The notes beneath the pieces were generated by a model. The model made no database searches and was not told the origin of the DNA. It saw only the letters and a program-made list of their open reading frames with translations. This document shows positions 13,915-15,578 of a stretch of DNA of 15,578 nucleotides, one piece after another. The position numbers were made by a program, and so were the translations under genes. Origin of the DNA: Turicibacter sp. Lineage in GTDB: Bacteria; Bacillota; Bacilli; MOL361; Turicibacteraceae. Numbering within the stretch: the first letter of the stretch is position 1; every line of letters begins with the position of its first letter. The DNA lies in NCBI GenBank assembly GCA_030531025.1, contig JAUMTV010000039.1, positions 1 to 15,578 on the forward strand, in the 5' to 3' direction.

Positions 13915-14535
13915 ATGGAAATAAAATCAAATTACGAGATTCAAGCAGAAACAAGTAAGTTAGAGTTAATAAAGTGGGATCATGGAAAAATTGCAAAAAA
14001 GTTTAACTTAGAATATGATGAGAATTATTTATATATTTATTTTTTGAAACAAAAATATAGATTAAATAAAACTACTGGGGATATTGAAAAAACTTATGAT
14101 GAAGCAAACTATACTGGAGCAAAACATAATGAAGTTATGACTATTTTAGATTTACTTAGCTATTCAAAAGATAATTTGCAATTATCAGGTAATTGGATGA
14201 ATGTGACTAGTTTAAAGGGGACACTTCAAACTGGAACAGTTACTAATCACAATGATTTATTTTTTCCATATGCTAAAAGATTTTCAAGTAGAATAGAGGA
14301 CTTAAAAAAGGCATGTGAAAAGCTAGATGGAAAAGCAATTGAAACAGGTGATGTGGGATATATAATTAATCTTTTTGAATTTTTACCAGTAATGCTTATA
14401 TTTTATGAAGAAGACTGTGATTTTCCAGCTGAATTTAAAATTTTGTGGGATGAAAATACTCTAGATTATATGCATTATGAAACAACATTTTATGCAGTTG
14501 CACATCTTTTTGAGAGAATAGAAGAATTGATATAA
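13915..14535 (+). CDS. DUF3786-family protein
   Basis: The 206-residue soluble protein matches my memory of DUF3786: an N-terminal ordered region (residues 25-60) with alternating strands, EVMTILDLLSYS (73-84), and a C-terminal part FEFLPVMLIFYEEDCDFPAEFKILWDENTLDYMHYET that is the best-conserved piece of the family. The family occurs in anaerobic bacteria and archaea; no reaction is established. The ATG at 13915 follows AAGGGGGA (13901-13908). The gene has its own promoter and a hairpin after the stop, so it is monocistronic. It is intact although its neighbours are decayed. Confidence 0.7.
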   Translation: MEIKSNYEIQAETSKLELIKWDHGKIAKKFNLEYDENYLYIYFLKQKYRLNKTTGDIEKTYDEANYTGAKHNEVMTILDLLSYSKDNLQLSGNWMNVTSLKGTLQTGTVTNHNDLFFPYAKRFSSRIEDLKKACEKLDGKAIETGDVGYIINLFEFLPVMLIFYEEDCDFPAEFKILWDENTLDYMHYETTFYAVAHLFERIEELI

Positions 14536-14539
14536 ATAC

Positions 14540-14568
14540 AAGGGTGTCCCAAAAATGTCACACCCTTT
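14540..14568 (+). terminator. probable terminator after the DUF3786 gene
   Basis: AAGGGTGT (14540-14547) pairs with ACACCCTT (14560-14567), with a 12-nt internal loop. Only three T follow the stem. Its place 5 nt after the stop codon supports a terminator, possibly a weak one. Confidence 0.5.
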
Positions 14569-14623
14569 AGAGTCTATTAATTATTAAAAGATAAATATTA
14601 AAAATATAATACAAAACTATCAC

Positions 14624-14670
14624 GCAAGCACCACTTTCATTGAAATTTCATTATTGCAAGCACTGCTTTC
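14624..14670. repeat. direct repeat pair upstream of the XRE regulator
   Basis: GCAAGCACCACTTTC (14624-14638) and GCAAGCACTGCTTTC (14656-14670) agree at 13 of 15 positions and are spaced 32 nt apart, about three helical turns. The second copy also forms GCAAG/CTTGC with the bases after it. Such spacing upstream of a regulator gene suggests an operator. Confidence 0.5.
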
Positions 14671-14729
14671 TTGCTAAAAATAAGAACTTTCTTTATGATT
14701 GAGGTATATTGGCGAAAGGAGATTATACT

Positions 14730-15230
14730 ATGGAATTTGGAGATAAGATTAAAGAACTGAGAACAAAAAATCAACTTACACAGGAACAGTTTGCTATGCG
14801 ATTAAACGTAACGAGACAGGCTGTATCCAATTGGGAGAATAATCGTAATCTTCCAGACCTGGAGATGATAATCCTTATTTCAAGTGTTTTTCATATTTCG
14901 ATCGATGAATTAATTTTAGGAGGCAATAATATGAACAACATGACAGAAAAGTTAATTAAGGATGGAAATAAAACAAGGCGTGTAAGATTGAACTTGGTTA
15001 CGACTTTGATAGGAACATTTTTACTGTTTTTTGGATTTGCCTGCTTATTTATTAAGGCAAATTCGGTGGAATATATCGACGCATCAGGAATTTTACATGA
15101 GAATTTTTATCTTTTACCAATTGGTGTTCTTTTCATTTTAGCTGGAATGATTGTATTTATGGTTACTGGGGCTAAATTTCTTATTGATGTGATTCGAAAT
15201 AGAAAAGATAGTAGACAAGAAAATAACTAA
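14730..15230 (+). CDS. XRE-family HTH regulator with membrane domain
   Basis: The 166-residue protein has an N-terminal Cro/C1-type HTH (residues 5-61: KIKELRTKNQLTQEQFAMRL, NVTRQAVSNWENNRNLPDLE, LISSVFHISIDELI), then a short basic linker (81-87) and two membrane helices (about 88-108 and 127-150) joined by an outside loop of about 18 residues. Membrane-anchored XRE regulators of this form are common in Firmicutes and often control a neighbouring gene or sense membrane stress. TTG at 14709 is a possible earlier start in frame, but AAAGGAG (14716-14722) is 7 nt before ATG 14730, which I choose. A direct repeat pair lies upstream. Its target is unknown, and no obvious partner follows. Confidence 0.85.
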   Translation: MEFGDKIKELRTKNQLTQEQFAMRLNVTRQAVSNWENNRNLPDLEMIILISSVFHISIDELILGGNNMNNMTEKLIKDGNKTRRVRLNLVTTLIGTFLLFFGFACLFIKANSVEYIDASGILHENFYLLPIGVLFILAGMIVFMVTGAKFLIDVIRNRKDSRQENN

Positions 15231-15266
15231 AATAAATTATATTTTTAAATCTACAATTATAAATGA

Positions 15267-15386
15267 CACAACTTTAATGGTATGGAATTTAACAATGTAA
15301 AATTTGAAGGAGCAAACATGGATAAGTCTACATTCAATTCATTAAAAGGAATTGGTGTTGAGCCTAACAATATCAATATAATCTAA
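15267..15386 (+). pseudogene. 3' remnant of a pentapeptide-repeat protein
   Basis: After a TGA the frame reads FNGME-FNNVK-FEGAN-MDKST-FNSLK, then GIGVEP and a TAA at 15384-15386. The five-residue period with F or M at the first position is the pentapeptide-repeat pattern, and the last turns plus a short tail are preserved. No start codon or upstream coding sequence remains. The sequence AAGGAG-ATG inside it is only the codons for the repeat. Confidence 0.55.
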
Positions 15387-15578
15387 ATTTTATATACAAC
15401 AAATTTCTAAAAATTATATAATAATAAATAAAATGTATATAAAAAAAGAAATAAAAAAAAGGTTATTAATTAATACTAATAAAATATAAATATAAAATAT
15501 AACAATTATTCTGTAGGTAACTATTAAATACTTAATAATAAATATACAAAAAAACAACAATAAATTTATGTATAATTA
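15387..15578. other. AT-rich non-coding stretch
   Basis: This end of the window is almost entirely A and T with short oligo-A runs. I see no open frame of useful length, hairpin or repeat array in it. Confidence 0.6.

Noticed and set aside
14540..14568. Insertion-sequence terminal repeat (GGGTGTCCCAAAA)
   Set aside because: It resembles some IS ends, but no partner repeat, target duplication or transposase is seen; the hairpin position fits a terminator.
15318..15386. 22-residue ORF with AAGGAG before ATG
   Set aside because: It is in frame with, and explained by, the pentapeptide-repeat remnant; the apparent ribosome site is the codons for EGA.
1..15578. CRISPR array, tRNA or rRNA genes, phage or IS genes
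   Set aside because: Neither regular repeat-spacer structure nor recognisable RNA gene or transposase/integrase sequence was found on either strand.

Overview
The window is very AT-rich, uses strong G-rich Shine-Dalgarno sequences (AGGAGGGGG, AGGGGGA) and TGn-TATAAT promoters, and encodes protein families typical of anaerobic Firmicutes (ECF S component, DUF4180, DUF3786, EFR1-type ferredoxin, Nik/Opp-type ABC transporter). It is most likely a Clostridium chromosome or a close relative. This is judged from base composition and protein families, not from a database search.

Layout. Bases 1-2000 hold a small secreted lipoprotein gene, then a promoter-terminator leader that drives a class I SAM methyltransferase and an ECF-transporter S component. 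A minus-strand gene at 2102-3094 encodes an uncharacterised protein carrying an RNxxxH motif like that of HEPN ribonucleases. Bases 3257-9842 are one clear operon: sigma-A promoter, 5' leader with an intrinsic terminator, a second SAM methyltransferase, then a complete five-gene nickel/peptide-type ABC importer (two permeases, lipoprotein binding protein, two ATPases), closed by a terminator.

Bases 9850-15578 are an eroded accessory zone. The intact genes are a maltose/galactoside-type O-acetyltransferase, a 58-residue and a 93-residue membrane protein, a DUF3786 protein and an XRE-type membrane regulator. Between them lie remnants: an EFR1-type flavodoxin/ferredoxin, a frameshifted small membrane protein, the tail of a paralogue of the first lipoprotein, a MATE efflux-pump C-terminus butted against a 5'-truncated excisionase-type HTH gene, a DUF4180 gene with two in-frame TAA codons, and a pentapeptide-repeat tail.

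Main integrating observation: the same promoter plus short terminator-bearing leader (with CCATGAAGG at the top of the hairpin) stands in front of both methyltransferase-transporter operons. A third copy stands alone at 11190-11277 in the eroded region. The window therefore shows two parallel modules of leader, methyltransferase and importer, plus one orphan leader. My inference is co-regulated uptake of a small ligand or metal chelate that a methyltransferase modifies. A separate ~60-nt dispersed repeat occurs twice in opposite orientation (7700-7757 and 10885-10943).
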